A stretch of DNA of 64,000 bases from Neoechinorhynchus agilis (Eukaryota > Acanthocephala): contig CM121342.1 in NCBI GenBank assembly GCA_051530055.1, positions 7,502,001 through 7,566,000 on the forward strand, written 5' to 3'. The notes under the pieces were generated by a model, which did not search any database, was not told the origin of the DNA, and saw nothing but the letters and a program-made list of their open reading frames with translations. The position numbers and the translations under genes are program-made. This document shows, in pieces, positions 1 through 10,776 of this stretch (position 1 is its first letter; each line of letters opens with the position of its first letter).

Positions 1-430
1 CCCTTTAGTTCTTCACTGCTAAATCTTATTACGGTTTCTGGAAATGACTCCGGGTTCTTGTAAAGCGATCTCTGCAATGCGTTAGACAGCCGAGAAGCGC
101 ACTTTCATGATTGAATGACACACCAGTAGAGAACGAGAGTTGGTAATTTTGGCACTCAGTTTGTAGCATTAACAGTGCATGAGAGGGATATCTCGACTGT
201 TCTTTGTGCCGTAGTGCAATAAATAATCCTGGTCCCCCTGAGCGACACTGTCATCGTAGTAGTCGATTATTCATTTAAACTCTTTACCATAAGAAAAAGC
301 GGAGAAAGCCCAAGAAGTAAAAAACGCAAATTTCCATATCACGCATTCACAATATCAGGGAATCTCGACGAAGAGATACGCAAGCACAACGCCTATTTCA
401 ATCGAGTGATAACAATGGGCGATAAGTATT
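1..430. other. 5' flank of K2P gene, no gene seen
   Basis: No convincing coding segment. The last 100 bases lead into the potassium-channel start. An out-of-frame ATG at 415 lies just upstream of the chosen start at 431. No TATA box was recognised. Confidence 0.3.
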
Positions 431-2411
431 ATGAGTATCAAAACCGTACACAAATCAATCACTCGATCTGGATTAGTAATATTAGCCTTCGTCTATCTCC
501 TCCTGGGTGCAACAATGTTTAATCGCATTGAGATGAAAAACAATACCGAACTTGAAAAACGAGTCCGTCTACAGTGCAAACAAATGCAACTAAAGTTCAA
601 TTTTTCGATTAGAAGCCTAAAAGACACAGAGAGGGCAATCAATGGGTTGTCCGAATTAAACAACGAATCGTGGAATTATGCGTCCGCACTTTACTTCACG
701 GTTGCAGTTGTGACCACAATCGGTGAGTACGAAGGCGGTATTTAATCTTCTTTTATTAATTACAAAACTAAATAACTTCTTTACAGGTTACGGAAATCTC
801 ACGCCTCTAACAAAGTCAGGAAAAACGCTTTGTATGCTTTAAAATATCGATTCTCGACAAAATGCCAGTCAACGACGCATTCCTAAAAAATTAAGTTTAC
901 TAACGAACTCGAAAACAAGGGCTTCTTCTAAGAACCCTATTCGCTGAAACCCGAGAAACGTAAAATTAAATTAGCTTAAAAGTTTTTACTTCGAGTAAGA
1001 GTTGTAATTTCTACACGAAATGGAATACACATTGTGCTGTTCTTTAAAAAAAATCTAGACTATGTTACTAATAAACAAATGTTGTAATCTTGAATGAGAG
1101 AATTTAGGCAATCCCATTTATCTAAATCATTGTTTTTAATCTTTTTTTAGTGAATCGGAAAATAGGTGTCCGTACCGCAATCAAAAGTGTCTCGATTTTT
1201 GACATGTGAAACAGAAAATACATTTTATTTTTGCATATTTGTTGTTTATGCGTAAGTTATTCACGTATTTTTTAAGTTTATTGTTAGTTTTGTTGCAAAT
1301 AACGCTAATTTCTGCAAAAATTTCTATATGTGCGAGGAGGTATCGGGGGAAATGTGATTGGAATTATTGTTTAGAAGTCTTCACTCGCGGTAAATGATTA
1401 TTTCGATTAAAAACGTTATGTGAACCTCGAAAGCGGTTCATCATCAGTTCTAAAATACCTCACCCACTTGTATTTTAGAACTGATGATGGTGAACCGATT
1501 TCGAGGTTCGCAGAAATGTTTTTAATGGAAAAGAAATCATTTACCGCGAGTGAAGACTTCTAAACAATAACTCCAACTTTCCAAAAAGATCTTCACCTTC
1601 CAATGAAGAGTTCGAAATTGAGGTCAGGTTTCAAAGATTATTTTGATGTTTCATTCCAAATTGCCAAGAATCGATAAAGTACGCGATTTGGGGAATTCCG
1701 TTGTGCATTGTGATGTTCCAAGCACTCAGTGAGAATATAAAAGAGCTAATTCAGCGGTTAGTGAGCTTTATTCACAGGAGGCTTCCGCTGTACTCACTAA
1801 AGCACAAACCATCGGCAAAGACTTGTTTACGCTTGATAAGCGGTGTACTAACGCTCATCGTTGTATCCGTAGGTATGTTAGTGTTCCATCAGTTTGAACA
1901 ATGGTCATATCTTGATTGCGTCTATTATTGTTTTGTAACGTTAACAACTATTGGTTTCGGAGACTATGTCGCCTTTCGTGAGGCTCGTTTCGTTGAACGT
2001 AACAAAATCTACTTTCTCATGGTACTTGGCTTCATCATGTTTGGATTGGCAGCGGTTGCACTAAATGCCGATCTTCTAGTAATCGGATTTCTGAAGAACA
2101 CAACATCCGACTCATATTACTCGGTTGTTTCGAGACCCAGTATAAGAGGATCAGTGGACATTTCGAAGACCAATGGAAAGTCGTTGAAAGAAAAGCTGAT
2201 TATGGGTAAAAAAAGAAAACCGAAAAGATGGAAACTGATTGGAATTCGAAAAAGGAAACGATTACCACGGTACACAGTCCAACCAAGGCCAGTATCCATC
2301 TCACATCTTGTACAGAATGAACATGATAGGTGCACTGACAGCGACTGTATATATTGTAACGGACCTCACATCGATCGATGTGCCATGGACCGTGAATTTT
2401 GTACTTTGTGA
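431..2411 (+). CDS. TASK/TWK-type two-pore-domain potassium channel
   Basis: Plasma-membrane K+ leak channel of the K2P family. Exon 1 (431-722) encodes TM1 (about residues 13-32), the extracellular cap and pore 1, ending at VVTTIG. A 64-nt GTGAGT...TTACAG intron (723-786) joins in phase to exon 2, which completes the selectivity filter as GYGNLTPL. The third coding block (from about 1680) starts with TM2 (YAIWGIPL), then TM3, a second filter TTIGFGDYVAF and TM4. TTIGFGDYVA and VMFQALSEN resemble the TASK subgroup. The cytoplasmic tail is basic and ends in a Cys-rich patch. The exon 2-3 junction is unresolved: the alignment predicts joining CML (ending about 840) to YA (about 1680) but no GT lies there, while a GT at 832 gives the wrong phase. 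The gap holds a foldback element. Either a noncanonical junction or a broken gene. Confidence 0.8.
1358..1575. repeat. Foldback (MITE-like) element with hammerhead-like cores
   Basis: Long near-perfect inverted repeat. The left arm is about 1358-1457, the right arm about 1470-1575, with a spacer of about 12 bases. Both arms share the string for TTCACTCGCGGTAAATGAT at the outer side and TCTAAAATA at the inner side. Each arm, read outward from the centre, contains CTGATGA followed by a hairpin (GAACC/GGTTC) and a GAAA-like block; it is intact in the right arm (1481-1516) and altered in the left (1413-1447, minus strand). It lies between exons 2 and 3 of the potassium channel. Related copies are at 61,850-62,030 and, more decayed, 55,860-55,990. 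Confidence 0.75.
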
Positions 2412-3166
2412 TAAGACAAAATATTCTTGTATAAAGTTTTTTCAGTTGTTTATTGAGTAAACATGAATCCAAATGGCCCCACAATGAAGATAGTTTTTGA
2501 GACAAAAAAGATTAGAGGAAACAATTTGCAGAGAAAAAGTGTACTCAACAAGATTATGGTTTCGTTTGTACGAATGGCTGATTCATTAGTGGTGAATTGT
2601 CTAACATAACAACAAATCAAAGGTAAAAAATCTTTGGAGATGTAGTGATCAAAATTGCGGGTTGAAAATATTTTATTGAGATATTTCCAATCAGTGATTC
2701 TTTAAGTGTTGTTCAATATATATAAAACCTCTCGGACGAATTTTATCCTAATTTAGTAAAAAAAGCTTGTTTTAGGGGCGAGAAAAGTGAGATTAAAAGT
2801 TTAGGCACTAAGCGAATGGTTTAAGGAAATTTTGATTTTTCCTTTTGTGGAAAAGATCGAACACGTTGATTAGGAAGACGTTAAACGTCTAAATGAAGCA
2901 ACGATGTATTCCACCACGAAAACTCGAAGTTGACGGACATATCTTCGCGGCGTGTCCAACCAAAATTACCAGCCATATTCTTGTTTTTTCTTTCTAAAAA
3001 GTTAAATTTTTATCGTTTCTATACAATGGAGAACCATTTGAAATAGCATGTCCGAAAAGAAAAAGACCGATGCGGAAATCAAAGTTTGAACTTTGTAGCT
3101 TAACCGGAATATTCACTCTCCGAAAAATAAGCGGTTTATTGAGATGTTTCATTGTATTTTTGAGGG
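2412..3166. other. Intergenic, partial dispersed repeat
   Basis: No gene seen. Around 2,665-2,740 is a block (AAAATATTTTATTGAGATAT) whose reverse complement resembles the PLE end at 7,355-7,380 and copies near 26,030, 31,080 and 38,250. It looks like the tail of a dispersed element lacking most of its hairpin. Confidence 0.4.
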
Positions 3167-3931
3167 TTAATCGTAATAAATACCAGTCCCATAAATAAAA
3201 TTTAGAACACGTTCGTCCACTAACCATTTGCAGCTTTTGCCGCTTTTCAACGAATCACGAATAATGGTTGAACGAACGTCTAAGCGAATTTGGTCTTCGA
3301 TGAAAATTAGATTAGAGGAATCGTTAATTTGGAACTTTTCAATAAATTCGCCCAAACGTTTTTGAACGTTTTCGTTGATTGGAGCATAGACAACAATACC
3401 GAAATTCTGTACGGCAGCGTTTTACCTTGCTAAGATCGCCACCTAAGTGAAACGCCGCAATCTAAAATAGATTTAACGTCCAACACAGGCCAAGCATTCG
3501 TATCAATCATAGAATATAATGTATCATATCCAATAAGAAGTTTAATAAGAGCATTCGGATTCTTAGAATGGAATCGTTGTAGCACTGTCAATGTGTTAGT
3601 CCAGCACTTCTGTCCTTTGCATTCCCAATCTGATACGGAAATTTTCGGATGCGACTCTGCTACAAGACGAAGCATTGCAAGACGATTATCAGCTTGGGCT
3701 AAACCCGGTTTACCATAACAATCATGAACCGGTGACATCACGCAATGAACATTTCCAGGATGTAGTGAAATGGATAGAATCTCAATAAGAAAACCAAATA
3801 TGACTATCCAAATCAATTTATACCTTCTTCATTTCGTCTAATGCAAAATCAACCATTCTTAGATGACCAATTGTTACTGGGTTAAAAGAACCACAACAGA
3901 TGATTAATAGGTCTTTTAAGTCGGAATTCAT
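3167..3931 (-). CDS. NMNAT: Nicotinamide mononucleotide adenylyltransferase (NMNAT)
   Basis: Joins NMN and ATP to NAD+, the last step common to all NAD synthesis routes. Three exons on the minus strand: 3931-3824, 3780-3454 and 3406-3167, with introns of 43 and 47 nt, all phase 0, giving 224 aa. Exon 1 carries the nucleotide-binding motif CGSFNPVTIGHLRM (residues 13-26). Exon 2 carries SPVHDCYGKPG, the WEC...W segment and LLIGYDTL. Exon 3 starts FGIVVYAP and has the C-terminal RSTIIRDSLKSG, matching the family STxxR motif. The protein is shorter than human NMNAT1 because the central insert is missing. The first intron ends in TTATTGAG, an unusual acceptor. The start ATG at 3931 directly precedes the first conserved strand. 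Divergent from a small ORF at 4086. Confidence 0.88.
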
Positions 3932-4085
3932 TGTCTTCTTTTCTACCGGCAAAGAGGATGGGAGGAATAAGTTAAATCAGTTTGAAGAATGTAGTCGACA
4001 AACAATCGCTTCTCAATCAATACTCTTTGTGTTCCACAAACGTATTTCAATATTTAATAAAAAAATAAAAAGTTTTGACTCTACA

Positions 4086-4247
4086 ATGGGGTGTACAAAT
4101 GCTTCAAGGAGTCAAAATAAACTTCAAACTAACAAGAGGAAATCGCTTTATCAATCGTCACCATCTATTTCCGATAAAAGCACACCATTAGAGTTTGAGA
4201 ATAAAAGAGACTATTCGGCGGAAAATTCGGCAATAGAAAAACTGTAA
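4086..4247 (+). CDS. Small ORF with MGC N-terminus (uncertain)
   Basis: A 53-residue frame starting MGCTNAS and rich in Ser, Lys and Asn. MGC at a start is the context for myristoylation plus palmitoylation of membrane-anchored proteins. The frame is open further upstream from 3900, overlapping the NMNAT start on the other strand. It ends just before GTAACG, so it could be a first exon rather than a whole gene. No family recognised. Confidence 0.25.
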   Translation: MGCTNASRSQNKLQTNKRKSLYQSSPSISDKSTPLEFENKRDYSAENSAIEKL

Positions 4248-4352
4248 CGCGAAACTTTATAAAGGTCAATTTTGAAATTACCAGAATTCCGATCAATCTA
4301 ATTAGTGAAAAGGAGCTTTATCTTTGAATTCCGGGAGATGCCTTATAAGATA

Positions 4353-4631
4353 TCATTTGATTGGCGTCATAATCGATAAAATCGATAGGGATCTACTCAA
4401 AATTGAGTTCAATTCTGAGTGTCTTGGAAACCTCCCTCTGGACATTTTACAACAGAGGCCGTGTCTGCCATTAGCGTCAACTATAAAGCCGCAGCGACAG
4501 CGATGCGGGATACAAATATCCTGGCCCAATCTTAAAGAAACTGCGACCCTCAACGTAGAATCCTCTAGAAGAGTTCCGATTGTCGGGGTGGGGAGAGCAT
4601 TTAGCCAGGCTCCGATTCCTTTGTAGAGCAC
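4353..4631 (-). mobile_element. Non-LTR retrotransposon (LINE) reverse-transcriptase C-terminal relic
   Basis: Minus-strand frame of 92 residues with the motif order seen at the C-terminal end of an invertebrate LINE RT family: GAWLNALP, then RLGQDIC.PH.C.CG, VDANGRHGLCC, and GRFPRH followed by N.IL..SL. These Cys/His spacings are the recognisable hallmark. Upstream RT motifs are absent, so this is a fragment. Other fragments of the same family type lie at 8.1-9.0, 20.9-21.3 and 27.6-28.0 kb. Confidence 0.7.
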
Positions 4632-4648
4632 GTAGCAAGACGAACTTT

Positions 4649-5415
4649 ATTGGTATTTTAGAATTTTGCTACTTTGCGTTCAACCTAAAAAAATCGGATT
4701 TATCGATGTTTGAGATTTATCAAAGTTGCAATCTCTTTGATGTTTTATGAAAAAATATCTGTAGTAGAAAATAAAACCTTCTTTCAATGAGATAATAGAA
4801 AAGATTTCGGTTACTTAGACATTATTTCGAGTTTTTTATTTCTAAAATTCGTATCGAAGTTATAAAGATAAATTTTGTAATCAATGCGATTTACCGGGTC
4901 GCCTTTTAGGTGCTTTTTTATGTGTAGGAATAAATTATTGGTATTTTAGAATTTTGCTACTTTGCGTTCAACCTAAAAAAATCGGATTTATCGATGTTTG
5001 AGATTTATCAAAGTTGCAATCTCTTTGATGTTTTATGAAAAAATATCTATGAGAGAAAATAAAATCTTCTTTCAATGAGATAATAGAAAAGATTTCGGTT
5101 ACTTAGACATTATTTCGAGTTTTTTATTTCTAAAATTCGTATCGAAGTTATAAAAATAAATTTGGTAATCAATGCGATTTACCGGGTCGTTTTTTAGGTG
5201 CTTTTTTATGTGTAGAAATAAATTATTGGTATTTTAGAATTTTGCTACTTTGCCTTCAACCTAAAAATCGGATTTATCGATGTTTAAGATTTATCAAAGT
5301 TGCAATCTCTTTGATGTTTTATGAAAAAATATCTGTAATAGAAAATAAAACCTTCTTTCAATGCGATAATGGAAAAGATAGTTTTTTATTTCTAAAATTT
5401 GTAACGAAATTATGA
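4649..5415. repeat. 288-bp tandem repeat, about 2.7 copies
   Basis: Units begin ATTGGTATTTTAGAATTTTG at 4649, 4937 and 5225, an exact 288-bp period. Copies 1 and 2 are nearly identical; copy 3 is cut short and more diverged. No coding potential. It abuts a second, more degenerate tandem array. Confidence 0.9.
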
Positions 5416-5991
5416 ACGCTTTTAATTTTAAGTATTTTTGATTAATAGTCGTTTAATCAATGTCCTCGGCTTTACAAACGTTGCCCTTTTGTCTATCGTT
5501 CCGAGAAATGTCACCGATCCTTTTTCGAATTATAAACCAAAAATTTTGGATTTACCAATATGCCTTTTTTTTAAATTTTTAGACGTTAAAAACATTTGAG
5601 AAATTCTTGTTTTTTTGAGAAAAAGCGAATTTTTCATGCCGAAAAATGAAACTGATTTCTTTTTTGAGCAACGAACAAAAACTTGGATTTACCAAAACTT
5701 CTTATAATTTGAGACCGTAAGAATAACGTAGAAAATTCTCGTTTTTGAAAATAAACGAATCTTTCATGCCGAAAAATGTAAATGATTCCTTTTTTGAACA
5801 ATGAACAAAATCTTGAATTTGTGAAAACGCCTTTCTTTTAATTTTTAGACCGTAAAAATATTTTGGAAATTATTGTTTTTTTGAGAAAAGCGAATCTTTC
5901 GTTCTGAAAAATGTCACCGATCTTTTTTGAATCGTAAACAAAAAATTTGGATTCACCTAGACTTCTTATAATTTGAGACCGTAAGAATAAT

Positions 5992-7425
5992 TTTTTTTGT
6001 TGATAGGAGAAAATAAATGAAATTAAGATTTTATTGGATATTTCGATCCACTATCTCGGATCTTCTTCAGCGATCTAAAACACAGGGATTCTCAATTCAC
6101 GCGTCACAAAACATCCGGTGGGAGTCGCATCCTTAATTTGAAATTATTGCCCTCGAACGTTTCGAACCTATTTATAAGGATTCGATGATAATACGTTCGA
6201 AACGCCGACCATTGCGAACTAGTGTTGTAGCGGCACTAAAATCAACAGTGTGCCCTGTGTTTTTTGCACGGGCCACCACTGCGGAACTAATATCCGTGTT
6301 GCGAACACCAGATTCTGCAACTTCCAGTTCAACGGCATCGACTATGACCAGAAAGATGGAGTAGCCATGAGCAGCCCGGGCAGGATGGGGTGAATATCTG
6401 ATTCAGATATGTGGACGACACGTTCCTGTTGATCGACCCTTCAGAGACTAATATGAATCGCCTTAAACATGAACTGAATGGAAGGGACGACAATATTCAG
6501 TGGACGATCGAGGAGGAGGAGGACCATGGTAAGTTTCCGTTCCTGGATGTGTGGATATACCGATTAGCCAGTGGAAACTACACGACCAGCGTGTACCGAA
6601 AGAGAGGTATACCAGTGGGCCTTGTGCCATGGACATCTGCCCAACCTCGCAAATACAAAATTTCGAGGATTAGGTCACTCATCCACCGTGCTCTTACACA
6701 TTGTAGCAACGCTAAGTTGTGTAACGAGGAGATTGATTACCTAAAGTACATATCAGGTCGATATGGTTATCCTCTCCATCTTGTCGAACGGTGCATTCGG
6801 AATGTGCGTCATACCTTCAATGGGGAGACAAAGTCTAAAAAGGAAGAGATCTACGTTGAACGGTCGTTCCCTGATGATCATTCTTGCTATGGAGCGCATC
6901 ATAAAATCAGGATGTGAGGCCAAGAGAGTGGGACGCAATCTACACGGATTGATATGTCCCAAGAATGGCCAACAGTCATCTGGTGCGGTCTACAAAATTC
7001 CGTGCTCCGGTTGCGAACAGGTCTATGTGGGGCAGACCAACAATTTCACCCGACGGATGAAGGAGCACGAATCATCAGTTGTTCGCAACACGGATATTAG
7101 TTCCGCGGTGGTGGCCCATGCAAAAAACACAGGGCACACTATTGATTTTAGTGCCGCTACAACACTAGTTTGCAATGGTCGGCGTTTCGAACGTATTATC
7201 ATCGAATCCTTATAAATAGGTTCGAAACGTTCGAGGGCAATAAACCTGATTTCAAATTAAGGATGCGACTCCCACCGGATGTTATGTGACGCGTGAATTG
7301 AGAATCCCTGTTATATGTGTTTTAGATCACTGAAGAAGATCCGAGATAGTGGATCGAAATATCCAATAAAATCTTAATTTCATTTATCTCTCCTATCAAC
7401 AAATAACAATGAATTATCTTTTCAA
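5992..7425 (+). mobile_element. Truncated Penelope-like element with inverted arms and target-site duplication
   Basis: Insertion bounded by the 12-bp direct repeat CGTAAGAATAAT (5980-5991 and 7426-7437). Inverted arms of about 310-320 bp (5999-6309 and 7080-7402) flank a central coding part. The arms cover the distal GIY-YIG coding end plus 3' sequence, as expected for a PLE joined to an inverted partial copy of itself. The coding part starts inside the RT (DGVAMSSP near 6335) and carries YVDD. A 5' truncation and frameshifts make it inactive. Each arm contains a hammerhead-like core (7330-7359 plus; 6041-6070 minus). Confidence 0.85.
6402..7215 (+). pseudogene. PLE reverse transcriptase C-terminus plus GIY-YIG endonuclease, frameshifted
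   Basis: Two overlapping frames (6411-6917 and 6763-7215) together encode the end of a Penelope RT and its endonuclease. The first begins with IRYVDDTFLL, the RT catalytic motif, followed by FPFLDVWI and the thumb. The second holds a Cys-rich linker and the GIY-YIG domain (VYKIPCSGCEQVYVGQT, then FTRRMKEH). A shift between frames occurs around 6,800. The RT is missing everything upstream of its DGVAM block. The last 45 codons lie in the right inverted arm. Confidence 0.85.
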
Positions 7426-8129
7426 CGTAAGAATAATGTAGGAAATTCTTGTATTTGAAAATAAACGATTCGTTCATTCCGAAAAATGTCACTGATTCGC
7501 TTTTGAGCAATGATCTAAGCTTTGGATTTTCAATACTCTTTTTTTTAATTTTTTTTAACTGTAAAAACATTCAGGAAATTATCGATAGAAAACCATTCTA
7601 GTTAATCGAGTTAGAATCTTGGTGAACATTATTTTATTTCGTTATAAATATTTCACAAGGTAATTTCGCCTAACCAGTCATCTACGGGATCGCCATTCCG
7701 AAGTTCGTGGACCGCATGTCCGCCCCCTGCGTTTATCATTGATTTTTAAAACGTCGCTGGACGGTAGTTTTAAGCTAAAATATTGTTTCGTTCTATTGTG
7801 TTGGATGCAGCGATACGTGAGGCGTCTCTTAAAGCTTCGATCCCTCTCGCCAAAAAATAAGTACCACCAAAATCAGAGCGGTGTTGAAAAATCTCTTGGT
7901 GATCGAAAATGGCAGGCGAATACTCAAATCAGCTGTAAGCCTCCTTGTGTTAGGCGACCTTCTTCTTAATTCCCTGCATCGTTTGCTCAATATACAGCAA
8001 ATCACATTGTTCACATTGCATTATGTAGACCCCGTGAGTCGGCTCAGTTTTTACCTTTTTTCTCGAATGTGCTACTGAGAGTGATTTATTTGTCATTGTA
8101 GAGGGCGAATTCCATTCTTCGTCCTCATT

Positions 8130-8960
8130 TTGGAATATATAATTTGATTGGTCTCATCCTGCGCGATTTGGAGACACTCGTGAAGGAGACGGCTTAATTG
8201 GCATTGAATTGAATGCTGCGAAATGCGAGATTTTAGTGATGAACGTGGAAGATGAGGCGTCCAGGCGAACTACCGGGAAAGATTTTCAGAACATGGCCCC
8301 GGGATAGAATTGATAACTCTAGACCGGTTGAGTCTTCTAGGAAGTTGCATCTTTGGTTCTAATGTCGATGCAGAGATTGCCAATCTTAAATCGCAACTTT
8401 CGGTGCCGTGCGAATGAGTTGATGAATTATCTTTAGACATAAGAATAAGCTGGCAAAATTGGACGAGACGGTGAAAGCCTCTCTCGTAAATGCGTCCAAC
8501 ATCCTAGAGCCGAGCAATCTTTGCCGACTCGATGGCCATAGGCCGGGCGGTGTCACAGTATTCCAGTGGCGAGAGGAGGCAATTGCCTCCTTGGATCGCT
8601 CGCAGCCATTAACATAAAATTCGCCACTATTAAAGCGAAAGGGGAGCAGCAGTAGCCGCCGAGGAACGCAAAAAGACAAAATACCACGACCTGAGTCGAA
8701 ATCATTATTTTGTTCGGTTTGGCGTCGAGACACTCGGGTCGTTTGGTACCGCGGCGCAAGACCAGGTCAATAGATTGTCCAAGAGATTGAGACGAATCAC
8801 TGGCGATCCGAGATCAGGAGCATTCCTCCTACAAAACATAAGTCTGACTTTGCAACACGGAGGGAACGCTTCATCCGTCCTTTCGACTGTTACACCAGGA
8901 CGACTCCGGAGTGATCAAGACCGATGTCTTCAATGTTTTTCACGGCAGTTTGACTAAAAG
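8130..8960 (+). mobile_element. LINE reverse-transcriptase C-terminal relic (+)
   Basis: Broken frames carry, in order, LNAAKCEILVMN (near 8215), a LDRLSLLGSCIFGS block (near 8315), DGHRPGGVTVFQW (near 8530), a charged KKTKY segment (near 8680), FGVETLGSFG (near 8720) and the terminal ITGDPRSGAFLLQNISLTLQ (8800). This order is that of one invertebrate LINE family whose RT protein ends in a GDPR...QRIS..IQRGN block. Frameshifts and stops separate the blocks. It ends about 100 bases before the AP endonuclease start. Confidence 0.75.
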
Positions 8961-9055
8961 AAGTTCCTCTTATAATAAATCCCATCACCTTGACACAAAA
9001 CTTCAATTCTGATCACCACAATATCGCCCATTAAGATTATTTCCTTTTTTAATAG

Positions 9056-10050
9056 ATGCGAACAAGATCCCAAACGGCAAAAAACTTAGCTAAACTAGCT
9101 GAAAGCACCATTACAAGGACAAAAATGCTGATTGAAAGCGATGATAAAATCTGGACTGGTGCTCACGTGTCTAATTCTGGGGGCGATATATGTACAGTAT
9201 TCACGAGAGCGCTTGAGATGGATTGCAGGAGTTTCGCCTTCTTTTTCGGGACGGGTAGAACTTGGAATACCAAGTTTCCAAATGACGATCAATGTGCGAA
9301 TTTTCGAACAAATCTCTATAAGGTTGGACCACAAGCGATTATTCCACATGGAAACTATTTGATAAACCTCGGATCAGCCGATAAATCGATATTTGAGAAA
9401 AGTTACGAGTTATTTGAGCGAGAAGTGACTCGTGCTATCCTGCAATCGGCTTTATGGTAACAGGAGAGTACCTGAAAGCTTGCTGTGCAAAACTTGGATT
9501 ATCTCTCTACAATTTCCACCCTGGATCAACAGTTGGAATGTGCACTATTGACAAATCGATAAAACAAATCGCCGCATCGATAAACCGAGTTCATCAAGCA
9601 GTTCCTCAAGTTTCTGTAGTCATTGAGAATTCGTCTGGGCGCGGAAACACAATTGGGGGAGATTTGGCACAAATCGGAGCGATTATTGAAAATGTACAAA
9701 ACAAGGAAAGAGTTGGAGTCTGCATCGATACTTGCCATGCGTTTGGTTATGGTTTCGATTTAAGTACCAACGTAGGATTCGATAAGCTAATCAAAGAGTT
9801 TCATTCAAATATAGGAATTCAATATCTTAAAGCATTTCACTTAAACGATTCAAAGGCACCTTGTGGGAGCTTTAAGGACAATCACGAATGTATTGGTTTG
9901 GGTCTAATTGGGAAAAAAGGATTCGAAAACATGATTAATTCCAAGTACCTTTTGGAAAAACCATTGATTCTTGAAACTCCAAATTTACCAATTACTATCG
10001 ATGAGCAAATACAAAACTTAAGGAAAATGATAAAAAACAAAATTGAATAA
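9056..10050 (+). CDS. apn-1: AP endonuclease, endonuclease IV family
   Basis: Incises DNA 5' to abasic sites in base excision repair, using three metal ions. Exons 9056-9424 and 9469-10050 with a 44-nt intron give about 316 aa (E. coli Nfo is 285). All metal-ligand blocks are visible: PHGNYLINLG, YNFHPGS, VIENSSGRGN, CIDTCHAFGYG, FHLNDSK, DNHECIGLG and LILETP. The start ATG follows TTTTTTAATAG, a likely trans-splice acceptor. The intron ends in GGAGAG rather than the usual CAG; other frame-compatible acceptors exist, but this one gives the family spacing between the two conserved halves. The N-terminal 35 residues are basic. The 3' end of this gene is tandemly repeated downstream. Confidence 0.9.
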
Positions 10051-10450
10051 ATCGCGATTATGTGTCAAATCCGAGAAATTTTAGTCGTCAATGATACAAA
10101 AAAACAAAAACAATGTGGAATTTTGTTGTAAATGGACATCTAGAAGAAATGATTTTCAGTCGGATACAAAAGCCAAAGGAAAATGATAGAAAAATAAAAT
10201 TTAATAAATCGCGATTATGTGTCAAATCCGAGAAATTTTAGTCGTCAATGATACAAAAATTAAAAGGAAATCAAACAGCGTGACATTTTGTAAATAAACA
10301 TCTAGAAAACCGATTTTCGGTCGGATACAAAAACTTAAGGAAAATGAAAGAGAAAGAAAATTTAAAAAATGGCGATTGTTAAAAATCCAAAAAAAAGTGT
10401 AATTCCAATCACAAAAATCAAAGATTGTTGTGAATGACTTTTTAGAAGAA
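10010..10450. repeat. Tandem copies of the apn-1 3' end
   Basis: About 2.7 units of roughly 165-170 bp starting with the last codons of the AP endonuclease (AAGGAAAATGATA...) and containing AATAAATCGCGATTATGTGTC (first 20 bases are identical in units 1 and 2) and CATCTAGAA...GATTTTC.GTCGGATACAAAA. Unit 3 is diverged. Only the first unit can carry the true stop codon. Confidence 0.75.
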
Positions 10451-10776
10451 AAAACTGATTCTATCAAATTGTAACACACTCGAGTTTTATTGAACTGTTC
10501 ATTGCGAATTTTTAAGGCCTCCGCCTCCTTTTCAGGCATTGTTTGTAAGTTTATTTCTCTCACGCTTTCACAGTTGGAAAAACTTGCAAGCAATTGGAAA
10601 AATCAAAGCGAAACCGCGCGAGCTTTTTGAATGAACGCAATACTAAATTCTTTCTTGTTAATAGCGCTAGTACAAAACTTGCGAGCAGGAAGAATTGTTC
10701 GACTGAAAAAATCCCGTCCTCATATGGGGATTAGCAAGGCGATTATCTCTCTCACACACACGAACGAGTTTGAGCG

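Larger units (their letters stand above)
5440..7600. repeat. Degenerate ~120-bp tandem array, interrupted by a PLE
   Basis: Repeats of a unit containing TTTGAGACCGTAAGAATAA, then AAATTCTYG, GAAAATAAACGAAT and CATGCCGAAAAATG. Copies run from about 5500 to 5991 and resume at 7426. The 1.4 kb between is a retroelement insertion, and array sequence on both sides is continuous once the insertion and one target copy are removed. Confidence 0.75.
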
